A stretch of DNA of 16,577 bases from an uncultured Blautia sp. GTDB lineage: Bacteria; Bacillota; Clostridia; Lachnospirales; Lachnospiraceae. Positions 8,741 through 16,500 of the stretch are shown piece by piece. The DNA is taken from NCBI GenBank assembly GCA_934409175.1, contig CAKRVX010000040.1, positions 1 to 16,577 on the forward strand. Direction: 5' to 3'. Position numbers and translations under genes: made by a program. Below the pieces are notes generated by a model. It worked only from the letters and a program-made list of their open reading frames with translations. It did not search any database and was not told the DNA's origin. Position 1 is the first letter of the stretch; each line of letters opens with the position of its first letter.

Positions 8741-8924
8741 AGCAAATCCCTTTATGGCAAAATTATGTTATTTATAACAATATTTTACTATATTTTATCA
8801 TTTGCAGGTGATATAGTCCAGTCTAGAAAGGGCAGATCGATTACAATTAAACCAAAAAGCTTATCTGTCCTGATAAAACAGTAACATATAATTTTTTATA
8901 TAAAATTTTATGGAGGTATCTATC
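8741..8924. promoter_or_regulatory. Divergent regulatory region between the AraC-type gene and the GH3 gene
   Basis: A perfect TATAAT at 8887-8892 (plus) precedes the GH3 gene, but the matching -35 window (8864-8869, TCTGTC) is far from consensus, as expected for an activator-dependent promoter. A TTATC/GATAA dyad (8861-8875) overlaps that -35 window. The GGAGG at 8912-8916 sets the GH3 start at 8925. The AraC-side promoter is not clear. Confidence 0.5.
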
Positions 8925-11198
8925 ATGAAACATGATTTAAAGAAAATCGTCAGCCAGATGACTCTTGAAGAAAAGGCAGGCATGTGCTCAGGTCTTGATT
9001 TCTGGCATCTGAAGAGTGTGGAAAGACTTGGAATTCCGGAGGTAATGGTAAGTGATGGCCCTCACGGGCTGCGTAAGCAGGACGACAAAGGAGATCATCT
9101 TGGAATGAATGACAGTATCAAAGCTGTCTGCTTCCCTCCTGCTGCTTTGAGCGCCTGCTCTTTCGACCGTGAATTAATGGAATCTATGGGTGAAACGATT
9201 GGGAAAGAGGCTCAGGCAAATGATGTATCTGTCATCTTAGGACCGGCTGTTAATATCAAACGTTCTCCACTCTGTGGAAGAAACTTTGAATATTATTCCG
9301 AAGACCCATACCTCGCAGGCGAAATTGCCGCTGCATTTATCAATGGTGTACAGTCCCAGCATGTTGGAACTTCCATCAAACATTTCGCAGCTAATAACCA
9401 GGAATATCATCGTATGAGCAACTCCTCTGAAGTAGATGAAAGAACTCTCCGTGAAATCTATTTCCCAGCATTTGAGACTGCTGTAAAGAAAGCTCAGCCA
9501 TATACATTTATGTGCTCTTACAATCAGGTAAACGGCACTTTTGCTTCAGAAAATAAATGGCTTCTCACAGATGTTCTTCGCAATGACTGGGGATTTGAAG
9601 GATATGTAATGTCCGACTGGGGTGCTGTCAATGACCGTGTAAAAGGTCTGGAAGCCGGATTGGAACTGGAAATGCCAGGTTCCAACGGAACAAATGATGC
9701 TCTGATCGTGGAAGCTGTAAAGAACGGAACTCTGAAAGAAGAAGTTCTGGACCAGGCTGTAGAACGTATCCTGAATATTATCTTCAAATATGCAGATCAC
9801 CGTGCACCACAGGAATTTACCATGGAAAAAGGCCATGAAGAAGCACGCCGTATCGCAGAAGAATCTATGGTCCTTCTGAAAAATGCAGACCAGATTCTGC
9901 CTCTGCAAACTTCTGAAAAAGTTGCTTTTGTCGGTGGTTTCGCCAAGAAACCTCGTTTCCAGGGTGGCGGAAGTTCCCATATCAACTGCTTCAAAGTTAC
10001 CAATGCACTGGAATCAGTTCCTGCTGATGCACAGGTTACTTACGCTGAAGGTTTCCCGGCTGATAAAGATTTCTATGATGAAAAACTTGCCGCTGAAGCA
10101 GTTCAGGCTGCAAAAGAAGCTGATAAAGTTGTGATTTTTGCAGGACTTCCGGACAGTTTTGAATCTGAAGGATATGACCGTTCCCATATGGAACTGCCTG
10201 AATGCCAGAACCGTCTTATCGCTGAAATTCTGGAAGTTCAGCCAAATGCAGTGATCGTTCTTCATAATGGTTCTCCTGTAGAAATGCCATGGATCAACGA
10301 TGTGAAGGGTATTCTTGAAGCTTACCTTGGCGGTCAGGCAGGCGGTGCTGCTGTTGCAAATATCCTCTATGGTGTTGTGAACCCCAGCGGTAAACTTGCC
10401 GAGACAATTCCGATGAAACTGGCTGACAATCCATCCTATCTGAACTTTGGCGGCGGTGATAAAGTGGAATATCGTGAGGGTGTGTTTGTAGGATATCGTT
10501 ATTATGATACCAAACAGATGGAAGTTGCTTATCCATTTGGATACGGACTCTCCTATACTACCTTTGCATACAGCAATCTGCAGATTTCCAACACAAATCC
10601 GACAGACAAAGATACTATCACCGTTTCTGTAGATGTGACAAATACAGGCAGCATTGCCGGAAAAGAAGTTGTTCAGCTCTATGTCAAAGATATGACTGCT
10701 TCTGCGATCCGTCCTGAAAAAGAACTGAAAGGCTTTGAGAAAGTCCAGCTTGCTCCTGGCGAAACCAAGACAGTTACTATGGAATTAGATAAACGCAGTT
10801 TTGCATGGTATAATACCGAATTACATGACTGGTATGCAGCAAGCGGTAAATATGAGCTTCTGATCGGTGCATCTTCCAGAGATATCCATCTCTGTGAAAC
10901 CATCGAACTCTCCAGCAGCCAGGTGATCCCTATGCATGTTCATATGAATACCACACTTGGAGAACTGCTCCGTCATCCTAAGACAAAGGAAACCGCAAAA
11001 GAGTTGACATCTAAGTATCTGTCCGCTATGAACGGTGGTTCAGAAACAACTTCTTCCGAATCTGCCGCAGAAGCAATTTCAGAAGAAATGGTAGAAGCAA
11101 TGACAGATTCCATGCCGCTTCGCTCTCTGTGTAGCTTTGGAGGCTTCTCCCGTGCTGAGATTCAGGAAATCATTGATAAGCTGCAGGAATTATGCTGA
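8925..11198 (+). CDS. Glycoside hydrolase family 3 beta-glucosidase/beta-xylosidase type
   Basis: A 757-residue cytoplasmic GH3 enzyme with no signal peptide. The N-terminal barrel (about 20-300) includes IPEVMVSDGPHGLR, the substrate-binding SIKHFAANNQE region and the nucleophile Asp231 in VMSDWG. The alpha/beta sandwich domain follows (about 320-540), with the likely acid/base in FESEGYDR (E413 or E415). A fibronectin-III-like domain (about 575-655) follows the YPFGYGLSYTTF motif. The last 75 residues are a C-terminal extension with SMPLRSL, often seen in Firmicutes GH3 beta-glucosidases. It would release terminal beta-linked glucose or xylose from imported glycosides. An ATG at 8910 overlaps the GGAGG at 8912-8916, so the ATG at 8925, eight bases after that site, is the likely start. 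It is divergent from the AraC-type regulator, its probable activator. Confidence 0.93.
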   Translation: MKHDLKKIVSQMTLEEKAGMCSGLDFWHLKSVERLGIPEVMVSDGPHGLRKQDDKGDHLGMNDSIKAVCFPPAALSACSFDRELMESMGETIGKEAQANDVSVILGPAVNIKRSPLCGRNFEYYSEDPYLAGEIAAAFINGVQSQHVGTSIKHFAANNQEYHRMSNSSEVDERTLREIYFPAFETAVKKAQPYTFMCSYNQVNGTFASENKWLLTDVLRNDWGFEGYVMSDWGAVNDRVKGLEAGLELEMPGSNGTNDALIVEAVKNGTLKEEVLDQAVERILNIIFKYADHRAPQEFTMEKGHEEARRIAEESMVLLKNADQILPLQTSEKVAFVGGFAKKPRFQGGGSSHINCFKVTNALESVPADAQVTYAEGFPADKDFYDEKLAAEAVQAAKEADKVVIFAGLPDSFESEGYDRSHMELPECQNRLIAEILEVQPNAVIVLHNGSPVEMPWINDVKGILEAYLGGQAGGAAVANILYGVVNPSGKLAETIPMKLADNPSYLNFGGGDKVEYREGVFVGYRYYDTKQMEVAYPFGYGLSYTTFAYSNLQISNTNPTDKDTITVSVDVTNTGSIAGKEVVQLYVKDMTASAIRPEKELKGFEKVQLAPGETKTVTMELDKRSFAWYNTELHDWYAASGKYELLIGASSRDIHLCETIELSSSQVIPMHVHMNTTLGELLRHPKTKETAKELTSKYLSAMNGGSETTSSESAAEAISEEMVEAMTDSMPLRSLCSFGGFSRAEIQEIIDKLQELC

Positions 11199-11252
11199 TT
11201 TTTCTATCTGCCTGATGCCTTGATTTCTATCAGATAATTTTGTTTATAACTG

Positions 11253-11316
11253 AAAAGCTGCTGTACAACCATCCTTAAAAGAATTACTCTTTTTCTCGGT
11301 TTGTACAGCAGCTTTT
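11253..11316. terminator. Bidirectional terminator between convergent genes
   Basis: A perfect 16-bp inverted repeat (11253-11268 with 11301-11316) carries A and T runs at its outer ends, so it can end transcription from both sides. It begins 54 bases after the GH3 stop and two bases beyond the stop of the convergent gene at 11319. Confidence 0.8.
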
Positions 11317-11318
11317 AT

Positions 11319-13025
11319 TTATACAGTATTTTTATTCTTATCACCCTGAATGATCAGCACTTCTTTTCCCTTAAATGCAAATCCAAAGTGACGTATATTT
11401 TCTTTTACTACCCCTTTTGCAATGAGTTCAGCGTCATAATTTTTTTCCACAATCTGATCCAATGCATTCTGAGCTGTTTCCTGCAGATTTTTTTCTGTTT
11501 TGGGTTTAAAAACTTTAAATTCTATTACATAAGCTATTTTGCTCTTGTCCAGTGGCTCAAGCATAATATCATATCTGCCAAAACCGCTTTCTCTGTTAGA
11601 TGTAATTCTATACCGATCTGCAAGTTCGACTATAAGTCCCAGTACAAATCCATGATAGAATCGCTCCGGCTCTGAATCCCCCGCTGAATTCCTGCCTGTA
11701 TCAAAGAAACTGAATGTCTGCATGGCAACTTCATTTATATACTGATTCATATAATCCACGTCATCTGCGATAAGCGCTTTGATAAAGTCATTGTATCTCA
11801 CTGAAGACTTTCCAAACCATCCCTGTATCATACGCCTGAACATATTCTTTACTTCGTGATTTGTCAATGACAGGCTGTATATTCCTCCTGCCCCATCCTC
11901 GGAAGCTTTATTTACTTTTAAATATCCGCAGGCAAGCAGCAGACTCCATACCGCAGTACTGTTATTCTCTAACTGTTCAAAAACAATCTCTTCGTCCACT
12001 GCTGTTTCGATTGTTTTTCCCGCCAGAAGATCCTCCATCGATATCTTTATGTCCGGAGTTCCTTCCTGAATAAGTTTTCCGGCCAGAGAATTAGAACTTG
12101 TATTTACCCAGTAGCTGTCAAATTTTCCCGTATCCAGAAACTTGGTGATGGACCAGGGATTATAAATATCATTCCTGTTCCCAAAGCAAAAACCATCATA
12201 CCATTTTCTGACTTTCTCTCCCTGATCTGTCATTTCAAAAAGTTTCAGTGCAGACGAAACTTCTTCCTGGGTAAATCCAAATGCAGTCCTATATTTATTG
12301 GAAGTAGTTGTTACAATCTCAAGATTGTTCAGATCGGAAAATATCGATTCCTTGCTTACCCGGGTAATTCCTGTCAAAAGACCGCGTTCCATGTATGGAT
12401 TTGTTTTAAACGTAGCATTAAACAAATTACTCATAAAAGAAGTCAGTTCATTCCAGTATCCACGTACATATGCTTCCTGCAGAGGTGTATCATATTCATC
12501 CAGCAGGATCAGAACTTTTTTCCCATAATACCTGTTCATACATAAGGCTAGTCTGTGCAGAGACATTGCTGCAATCGTATTTGACATATCTGCTTTTATA
12601 AAATCAAAATAAGCTTTTTCTTTTTCGCTCAGTTTATCACTCAGTCTCAGATAATCGTACTTCGTATACAGATCCAGAATGATCTGTATAATTCCCTCTC
12701 TGGCTTCCAGGTATGTTTCTCCCTTTACGGATGCAAAACTTAAAAATATGACCGGATAACTTCCCTGAAGCGTTCTGTACTTTTGGTCTTCCCATATAAA
12801 AAGTCCCTCGAATAACTCTTCCTTTTTCTCATTCTGGATGGAAAAAAAATTCTCCAGCATACTCATATTCAATGTTTTTCCAAATCGTCTCGGGCGGGTA
12901 ATTAAGGTAACTGTATCCTGATTTTCCCACCATTCACGGATGAAATCCGATTTATCTACATAGAAATTATGATTTTCTCTTATGGATCTGAAATCCTGAT
13001 TTCCAATTGAAATAACTGGTTTCAT
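11319..13025 (-). CDS. AAA-ATPase-like / PD-(D/E)XK nuclease-family protein (DUF1703 type)
   Basis: A 568-residue protein of a family found in multiple copies in many gut anaerobes. The N-terminal AAA-ATPase-like domain (about 5-290) has the degenerate P-loop RPRRFGKT (44-51) and Walker B LILLDEYD (172-179). The C-terminal domain carries a PD-(D/E)XK nuclease-like core: GFGRYDIML with Asp486 and YVIEFKV with Glu502 and Lys504. All key residues are present, so it may be catalytically competent. The biological role of the family is not established; defence, DNA repair and mobile-element functions have all been considered for it. It is a single-gene unit with a TATAAT at 13068-13073 and a GGAG six bases before the ATG, and it shares a terminator with the GH3 gene. 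It has no evident link to the sugar genes. Confidence 0.88.
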   Translation of the reverse strand: MKPVISIGNQDFRSIRENHNFYVDKSDFIREWWENQDTVTLITRPRRFGKTLNMSMLENFFSIQNEKKEELFEGLFIWEDQKYRTLQGSYPVIFLSFASVKGETYLEAREGIIQIILDLYTKYDYLRLSDKLSEKEKAYFDFIKADMSNTIAAMSLHRLALCMNRYYGKKVLILLDEYDTPLQEAYVRGYWNELTSFMSNLFNATFKTNPYMERGLLTGITRVSKESIFSDLNNLEIVTTTSNKYRTAFGFTQEEVSSALKLFEMTDQGEKVRKWYDGFCFGNRNDIYNPWSITKFLDTGKFDSYWVNTSSNSLAGKLIQEGTPDIKISMEDLLAGKTIETAVDEEIVFEQLENNSTAVWSLLLACGYLKVNKASEDGAGGIYSLSLTNHEVKNMFRRMIQGWFGKSSVRYNDFIKALIADDVDYMNQYINEVAMQTFSFFDTGRNSAGDSEPERFYHGFVLGLIVELADRYRITSNRESGFGRYDIMLEPLDKSKIAYVIEFKVFKPKTEKNLQETAQNALDQIVEKNYDAELIAKGVVKENIRHFGFAFKGKEVLIIQGDKNKNTV

Positions 13026-13067
13026 AGAAATCTCCGGCCTCCCTTCTTTTTTATTTCTGTAGTATTA

Positions 13068-13073
13068 ATTATA
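13068..13073 (-). promoter_or_regulatory. Candidate -10 element of the AAA/PD-(D/E)XK gene
   Basis: A perfect TATAAT on the minus strand lies 43 bases upstream of the ATG at 13025. No good -35 is seen at 16-18 bases (TAGCGT region). No hairpin terminator for the upstream antiporter gene is obvious in 13026-13135, so read-through is possible. Confidence 0.35.
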
Positions 13074-13135
13074 CCGTTATTTGTTACAAAACGCTATCTG
13101 ATTTTTGTTTTCCCATAAAAATCCGAAAAAATATT

Positions 13136-14341
13136 CTACCTGCATTCTTCTCTTGTCAGAAATTTCTTATAAGTAAGGTCCATGCCAAAAGCCCCCAGCG
13201 GAGCCGTGATGATAATCGCCATAACAGCTACAGAAAGTACAATCTTTCCACACGGCAGTCCTGCGGCAAATGGAACCGAACCGATTGCTGCCTGTACTGT
13301 TGCTTTCGGGAGATATGCGACTACACAGAAAGCTCGTTCTTTCACAGTAAGATTTGACTTCACCGTACAAAGCAGTACGCCAAAAGAACGGAAGATCAAT
13401 GCTACAAAAATCATGGCAACAGCAGCAAGACCAGCGTCCAGTGTATAGCGGATATCTACGGCTGCACCTACCAGAACAAAAAGAATTACTTCTGCAGCAA
13501 GCCAGAGTTTTCCGAATTTCTCTGACAGTCTCTTAGATACGAAAGCAGTGCATTTCATTTTCAGAACACATGCCATACTCACAACCGCAAGAAGCCCGGA
13601 TACTGCAATTTTTCCTTCCAGCCAGCCTTCAATTGCGATCAGAAGGAAAGAGAAGCCAAGGACAATGATCACTTTCATGCTGTTTCTTACATAATGTTTC
13701 TTTGCATAAGCAGTTTCGAAGAATAAATACAACAGATATCCTACAATTGCACCAAGAATAATTCCCAGAATGATCGAAACCGGAATATTGGCAAATGCTT
13801 TGATGTCTGCACTGCCGCCCTGTGCCATGCTCAAGAATGTCGTAAATAATACGATAACAAAGATGTCGTCGCAGGAGGCTCCAGCCATGATCATCTGTGG
13901 AATAGCTTTCTCTGTTCCATATTTTGTTTCCATCAGCTGAACCATTCTAGGTACTACTACTGCCGGAGATACCGCAGCAAGTACAGAGCCCATAACTGCT
14001 GCTTCTACTCGGGTAATTCCCAGAATCGCCGGTGCAAATAATAAATAACCGATAATTTCAAAAGATGCCGGTACAAAAGACATCATAATCGCAGGTCTGC
14101 CTACCTTCTTTAAATCATCCAGATTCAGGGATAATCCTGCCTTTAACAGGATGATGATCAGTGCCATTTTCCGCAGATCTGCAGAGATAGAAAGAATACT
14201 TGGATCCAGAAGATTCAGGACATATGGTCCAAGTACAATTCCGGTTGCAAGCATTCCGATAATACGCGGAAGTTTCAGTTTCTGACAGATAGCTCCCATT
14301 GCCAAACCTACCAGAAAAATAAATGACAGTGACGTTAACAT
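13136..14341 (-). CDS. Cation/proton antiporter, CPA (Kef/NapA-like) family, under fluoride riboswitch control
   Basis: A 401-residue inner-membrane protein with about 12 hydrophobic spans, matching the Na_H_Exchanger family. The substrate-site region is recognisable: LAAVSPAVVVPRM at about 122-133 (the unwound helix) and GASCDDI at 154-160 with the paired Asp158-Asp159, as in electrogenic CPA2 antiporters. There is no C-terminal TrkA-N domain, unlike full Kef channels. A GTG at 14353 would be only one base from the AAGGAG site, so the ATG at 14341, 11 bases after it, is the better start. A fluoride riboswitch and a terminator precede it. Genes of this kind are known, though minor, members of the fluoride regulon beside crcB and CLC-F. 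The role is probably ion homeostasis or fluoride relief; the transported ion cannot be read from the sequence. Confidence 0.88.
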   Translation of the reverse strand: MLTSLSFIFLVGLAMGAICQKLKLPRIIGMLATGIVLGPYVLNLLDPSILSISADLRKMALIIILLKAGLSLNLDDLKKVGRPAIMMSFVPASFEIIGYLLFAPAILGITRVEAAVMGSVLAAVSPAVVVPRMVQLMETKYGTEKAIPQMIMAGASCDDIFVIVLFTTFLSMAQGGSADIKAFANIPVSIILGIILGAIVGYLLYLFFETAYAKKHYVRNSMKVIIVLGFSFLLIAIEGWLEGKIAVSGLLAVVSMACVLKMKCTAFVSKRLSEKFGKLWLAAEVILFVLVGAAVDIRYTLDAGLAAVAMIFVALIFRSFGVLLCTVKSNLTVKERAFCVVAYLPKATVQAAIGSVPFAAGLPCGKIVLSVAVMAIIITAPLGAFGMDLTYKKFLTREECR

Positions 14342-14377
14342 AATTGTAATCACTCCTTCTTTTTAATTTTTTCGCAC

Positions 14378-14448
14378 AAAAAAAAGCTGAGACTTTCCAC
14401 GATCAATTAACAATTACATATGATTAATTAATCGTAGAAGTCATCAGC
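14378..14448 (-). terminator. Riboswitch-controlled intrinsic terminator
   Basis: On the minus strand 14448-14431 pairs with 14403-14386 (GCTGATGACTTCTACGAT against ATCGTGGAAAGTCTCAGC) over about 17 positions with one shifted bulge, and is followed by eight T (14378-14385). The 5' arm is the 3' part of the fluoride aptamer, including the pseudoknot strand, so aptamer and terminator are mutually exclusive. This predicts an ON switch with ligand. Confidence 0.8.
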
Positions 14449-14500
14449 CTAAATGAGCGGTTTTGGTTTCCCAGGGGAGCACTTCATTCCCCGAAATTCC
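14431..14500 (-). promoter_or_regulatory. Fluoride riboswitch (crcB RNA)
   Basis: All hallmark parts are visible on the minus strand. P1 is GGGGA/TCCCC (14488-14492 with 14474-14478) with an ATGAAGTGC loop. An optional P2, TGG-GAAA-CCA, is at 14464-14473. The conserved AAACCGCT precedes a short P3, and the 3' consensus GGCTGATGACTTCTACG runs down to 14433. Loop bases GAAGT (14481-14485) pair with ACTTC (14437-14441) to form the diagnostic pseudoknot. The order and conserved bases match the crcB motif. It sits between a strong promoter and the antiporter start and overlaps the terminator stem. Confidence 0.9.
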
Positions 14501-14505
14501 CGTTT

Positions 14506-14534
14506 ATCATACTACACATAACATATTGTGTCAA
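14506..14534 (-). promoter_or_regulatory. Strong sigma-A promoter of the riboswitch/antiporter unit
   Basis: On the minus strand TTGACA (14529-14534) and TATGAT (14506-14511) are separated by exactly 17 bases. Transcription would begin near 14499, a few bases before the aptamer. It starts 12 bases after the upstream dehydrogenase stop, with no terminator in between. Confidence 0.85.
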
Positions 14535-14546
14535 GATACATTTTTA

Positions 14547-15728
14547 TTACTTTGCCATACGATATATGTCCGCAAAGTCTCTCTGAAATAAAACTTTTGC
14601 AGAACCTTTCCGGCCACCAACCGCATTGGCACACGATTCAGCCATTTCCAAAATCTGTTCCTCTGTAGGATTTATTCCAAGTTCTTTCATATTAACCGGC
14701 ATACCAATACGATGATAAAATTCCTCCATTGCCTCTATTCCTTTTAATGCCGTTTCCTCATCTTTCACAGCAGGTGCAACTCCCATCACATTAACTGCAT
14801 AGCGTACGAAACGCGGCAGGCAGTCTTTATATACATAACGTGCCCAGCTTGGCCATATTGCTGCAAGCCCAGCGCCGTGTGTTACGTCGAACATTCCTCC
14901 CATCTCATGTTCCAGCATATGTGACACAAAATCACCTCCGTCATTTCCACACCCCGTTAAACCATTGTGTGCAAGACTTCCGGCCCACATAATCTCGGCG
15001 CGTGCCTCATAGTTATGCGGATCACTGTGCAGGATTTCGGCATACTTCATTACCGTACGAAGCAGCCCCTCAGCTATTTCATCTGTAAGTTCCATGTTAC
15101 CGCCCTGTGTAAAATACCGTTCCATAGTATGCATCATAATATCAGTACAGCCCGCCTCTGTTTGATAATCGGGTAGACTCATTGTAAGTTCAGGATTCAT
15201 AATTGCAAATTTCGGTCTGGAAATATCATCATCATATGCTCGTTTTTCACCTGTTTCCTCATTTGTGATAACACAGCTGTTACTCGTCTCGCTTCCCGCT
15301 GCAGCAATCGTAAGAACAGAAGCTACCGGAAGAAATTTCTCCGCTTCCCGTTTCCCCTCAAATAATTCCCAAACATCTTTATCCAGTTCCGCAAGTCCAT
15401 AAGAAATTGCCTTTGATGAATCAATAACCGAGCCACCACCAACTGCCAGAATAAAATCAATCCCTTCTGCCTTTCCAAGTGCAATCCCTTCACGTACTTT
15501 TGACAAGTGCGGATTAGGTACAACACCACCAAGTTCCACATAAGCAATTCCACTTTCATTAAGAGCAGTTTTTATTCTGTTAAGTAAACCTGAACGAACT
15601 GCACTGCTCCCACCATAATGAATCAATACCTTCTTTGCGCCATACTCTTTAAGTATCTCTCCAATCTGCTTCTCCGTGTCTTTGCCAAATATAACCTTTG
15701 TCGGTGTATAAAATTCGAATCCAAACAT
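14547..15728 (-). CDS. Iron-containing alcohol dehydrogenase, NADPH-dependent butanol dehydrogenase / YqhD type
   Basis: A 393-residue group III (iron-type) alcohol dehydrogenase of the BDH/YqhD/YugJ branch. The N-terminal nucleotide-binding half carries the GGGSVID motif (97-103) and the aldehyde-side AAAGSETS segment. The C-terminal helical half supplies the metal ligands: Asp196 and His200 in CTDIMMH, His270 in FVSHMLEH and His284 in DVTHGAG, with the spacing known from YqhD. It reduces aldehydes to alcohols with NAD(P)H, as a fermentation or detoxification step. The ATG at 15728 is preceded by AAGGGGG. It has its own promoter at 15771-15799 and follows an HxlR-type regulator gene in the same direction. 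HxlR regulators often respond to aldehydes or other electrophiles, so control by that neighbour is likely but inferred. Confidence 0.93.
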   Translation of the reverse strand: MFGFEFYTPTKVIFGKDTEKQIGEILKEYGAKKVLIHYGGSSAVRSGLLNRIKTALNESGIAYVELGGVVPNPHLSKVREGIALGKAEGIDFILAVGGGSVIDSSKAISYGLAELDKDVWELFEGKREAEKFLPVASVLTIAAAGSETSNSCVITNEETGEKRAYDDDISRPKFAIMNPELTMSLPDYQTEAGCTDIMMHTMERYFTQGGNMELTDEIAEGLLRTVMKYAEILHSDPHNYEARAEIMWAGSLAHNGLTGCGNDGGDFVSHMLEHEMGGMFDVTHGAGLAAIWPSWARYVYKDCLPRFVRYAVNVMGVAPAVKDEETALKGIEAMEEFYHRIGMPVNMKELGINPTEEQILEMAESCANAVGGRKGSAKVLFQRDFADIYRMAK

Positions 15729-15770
15729 TTTTATTCCCCCTTGCTTTGTGCTTTATCTTTTACAAGATGA

Positions 15771-15804
15771 ATTCTATCAATAATGATTTCACTCCGCAAG
15801 ACGG
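15771..15804 (-). promoter_or_regulatory. Promoter of the alcohol dehydrogenase gene with possible HxlR operator
   Basis: On the minus strand TTGCGG (15794-15799) and TAGAAT (15771-15776) are 17 bases apart, 43 bases before the ATG. A CCG-N5-CGG dyad (15794-15804) overlaps the -35 element, a place where a bound HxlR-type repressor would block polymerase. The promoter is well supported; the operator is a guess. Confidence 0.6.
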
Positions 15805-15923
15805 CACTTTTTTATTCCCAGGACACTAAAATTCTCCTTAGTTACATCCAGGTACCCTACTTTTCTGTATCACAGGTAGGATGTGTCATAATATATCTTC
15901 CATCAGTATTGTTGTATCCCCAC

Positions 15924-16235
15924 TCACACATCGCATCCAGTATCGGAAATCGCATCCAGTATCGGAAATAGAGTCTTTCCATGTTCTGTTATGGAATATT
16001 CCACCTGTATGGGGACAGTGGGTATAACATTCCTGCAAATAATCCCATCTAATTCCAATTCTCTCAGCTGTGCTGTAAGCGTTTTCTTTGGCGCATTTTC
16101 CAGATATCTGAGAATATCCATATACCGTTGTGCCCCTTCTTCCTGTAACAGATGCAAAATCAGTGGTTTCCATTTGCCACCTATTACACGCAGGGTAATT
16201 TCTATTTCGCTTGTAACATATATTTTCTCGTCCAT
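15924..16235 (-). CDS. HxlR-family winged-helix regulator, C-terminus altered by frameshift
   Basis: As read this is a 103-residue protein. It carries the HxlR core: IGGKWKPLILHLL, then RYMDILRYLENAPKKTLTAQLRELELDG (recognition helix) and the wing EYSITEHGKTLFPIL. After this the frame runs into a second copy of a 19-base repeat and stops with AISDTGCDV. Removing one copy restores the family's usual ending, ILDAMCEWGYNNTDGRYI, and gives 119 residues ending at 15857. The DNA-binding core is intact but the C-terminal helix used for dimerisation is lost, so function is doubtful. The ATG at 16235 has a GAGG site six bases upstream; in-frame codons further up run into a tRNA gene and are not used. 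It probably controls the alcohol dehydrogenase gene downstream. Confidence 0.82.
   Translation of the reverse strand: MDEKIYVTSEIEITLRVIGGKWKPLILHLLQEEGAQRYMDILRYLENAPKKTLTAQLRELELDGIICRNVIPTVPIQVEYSITEHGKTLFPILDAISDTGCDV
15932..15969. repeat. Exact 19-base tandem duplication inside the HxlR-type gene
   Basis: CGCATCCAGTATCGGAAAT occurs twice back to back, at 15932-15950 and 15951-15969, without a mismatch. Nineteen is not a multiple of three, so the duplication shifts the reading frame of the regulator. The family's conserved C-terminus reads correctly in the frame that exists if one copy is removed. Confidence 0.95.
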
Positions 16236-16321
16236 CAAAAACCTCTTATTTATTCTACTAATGTAAAACAGTATATCACAAAATAAAAATGGAATGTTAA
16301 TTTCATACAAAATTATAACAA

Positions 16322-16352
16322 AAAAGCCAGAAATCAAAGATTTCTGGCTTTT
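16322..16352 (-). terminator. Intrinsic terminator of the rRNA/tRNA-Trp transcript
   Basis: A perfect 14-bp stem (16339-16352 with 16322-16335) with a three-base loop is followed on the minus strand by a T run. It lies three bases beyond the tRNA 3' end and closes the rRNA operon. Confidence 0.85.
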
Positions 16353-16355
16353 TAG

Positions 16356-16426
16356 CAGGGGATGAGAGAATCGAACTCCCACCAAAGGTTTTGGAGACCC
16401 CTATCATACCATTTGACCAATCCCCT
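16356..16426 (-). tRNA. tRNA-Trp (anticodon CCA)
   Basis: The minus strand folds as a complete cloverleaf. The acceptor AGGGGAT pairs with ATCCCCT, the anticodon loop CTCCAAA carries CCA, and the T arm GGGAG-TTCGATT-CTCTC is standard. The discriminator is G, and the 3' CCA is not encoded. The anticodon stem has two G-U pairs. It lies about 75 bases after the 23S rRNA end and is probably processed from the rRNA transcript. Confidence 0.93.
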
Positions 16427-16500
16427 ACAAAGTATATTTTATATACTCTCAAAACTACATACATGTTGACATTTCCTTGAGAATTAACTTCCTGCGATTC

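Noticed and set aside
8910..8924. ATG at 8910 as the GH3 start
   Set aside because: That ATG overlaps the GGAGG at 8912-8916, which serves the ATG at 8925. The family homology also begins after 8925.
14342..14353. GTG at 14353 as the antiporter start
   Set aside because: It is one base from the AAGGAG site, too close for initiation. The ATG at 14341 has workable spacing and starts just before the first membrane span.
16236..16385. N-terminal extension of the HxlR-type frame up to 16385
   Set aside because: The extension runs through the tRNA terminator and into the tRNA gene. The family N-terminus and a ribosome binding site fit the ATG at 16235.
16464..16490. TTGACA on the plus strand as a promoter
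   Set aside because: No -10 element lies at a suitable distance, and a plus-strand transcript would run into the 23S gene from its 3' end.
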